Assembly: GCA_030041355.1 (NCBI GenBank)
Contig: JASHNZ010000084.1
Span: 1 to 49,420 of the forward strand
DNA length: 49,420 bases
Origin: Nitrososphaerales archaeon
GTDB lineage: Archaea > Thermoproteota > Nitrososphaeria > Nitrososphaerales > CADDZS01
Reading direction: 5' to 3'
Shown: positions 49,340 to 49,420 of the stretch, piece after piece
Layout: every line of letters starts with the position of its first letter
Numbering within the stretch: the stretch's first letter is position 1
Made by a program: the position numbers and the translations under genes
Notes under the pieces: generated by a model
Told to the model about the DNA's origin: nothing
The model's input: the letters and a program-made list of their open reading frames with translations, nothing else
Database searches by the model: none

Positions 49340-49420
49340 GCCGCATCTTATTTCCTATCTGATTGTCCCATCGCCGAGCTCTTGAAGTTGATACAAAATA
49401 GAAAACATGCGAACCGTGCT

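Noticed and set aside
1-49420. CRISPR arrays, IS elements or rRNA genes
   Set aside because: No regularly spaced repeats, transposase motifs or rRNA-like stretches were seen by reading the sequence.

Overview
The window is a contiguous piece of an archaeal chromosome (about 45 percent GC by eye). Archaeal markers are dense: Rpo3, Rpo10, Rpo7, Spt4, aIF2-gamma, aIF5B, ribosomal proteins found only in archaea and eukaryotes (eL18, eS24, eS27, eS6, eL24, eS28, eL8/L7Ae), a thermosome, a GTP-dependent dephospho-CoA kinase, an archaeal mevalonate branch (mevalonate kinase, isopentenyl phosphate kinase, prenyl synthase) and MEMO. A degraded gene of a secreted protein family that I know mainly from soil Nitrososphaera-type Thaumarchaeota, a heme O synthase (CtaB) implying a heme-copper oxidase, and the overall gene order suggest a Nitrososphaeria/Thaumarchaeota lineage, possibly a heterotrophic soil relative. 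No ammonia-oxidation gene is visible here. The lineage call is inference.

Layout. (1) 1-2396 is an accessory edge: a small ribbon-helix-helix-like ORF ends inside a 3' half of tRNA-Gln (an attachment-site-like scar), followed by a frameshifted secreted-protein gene, two small unknown genes and two similar dyad-plus-TATA elements. (2) 2397-7096: Lhr-type helicase, small zinc ribbon protein, CinA-like protein, GPN GTPase. (3) 7209-9337: the classic rpo3-rpl18e-rpl13-rps9-rpo10 operon. (4) 9422-10675: HTH protein, thioredoxin, HExxH protein. (5) 10848-22141: a sugar-phosphate, nucleotide-sugar and alpha-glucan cluster with two nucleotidyltransferases plus a beta-helix relative, PGI/PMI, two GT4 glycosyltransferases, GalT and GH57. 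(6) 22258-28439: HTH regulator with a dyad at its predicted start site, aldehyde dehydrogenase, two-subunit 2-oxoacid:ferredoxin oxidoreductase, Mrp/NBP35 ATPase. (7) 28710-33478: unknown protein, thermosome, HExxH protein, and a nucleotidyltransferase-Bud32-like kinase fusion. (8) 33499-48253: a long minus-strand translation, transcription and isoprenoid array from rps2 down to rps27ae. (9) 48309-49339: a tiny ORF and ctaB.

How the genes fit together. The minus-strand array couples translation initiation, ribosomal proteins, RNA polymerase accessory subunits and CoA synthesis with isoprenoid lipid precursors. The central plus-strand cluster can make activated hexoses (isomerase, nucleotidyltransferases, GalT) and use them in glycan synthesis (two GT4 enzymes), with a GH57 enzyme to remodel or degrade alpha-glucan. 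Oxidoreductase and aldehyde dehydrogenase genes supply central carbon chemistry.

The most unusual items are the nucleotidyltransferase-kinase fusion next to the rps27ae cluster, a pseudo-phosphomannomutase domain fused to a nucleotidyltransferase, a GtrA fragment lodged between the dephospho-CoA kinase and rps24e, alternative hairpins in the rpl7ae leader, and the tRNA-Gln scar at the left edge.
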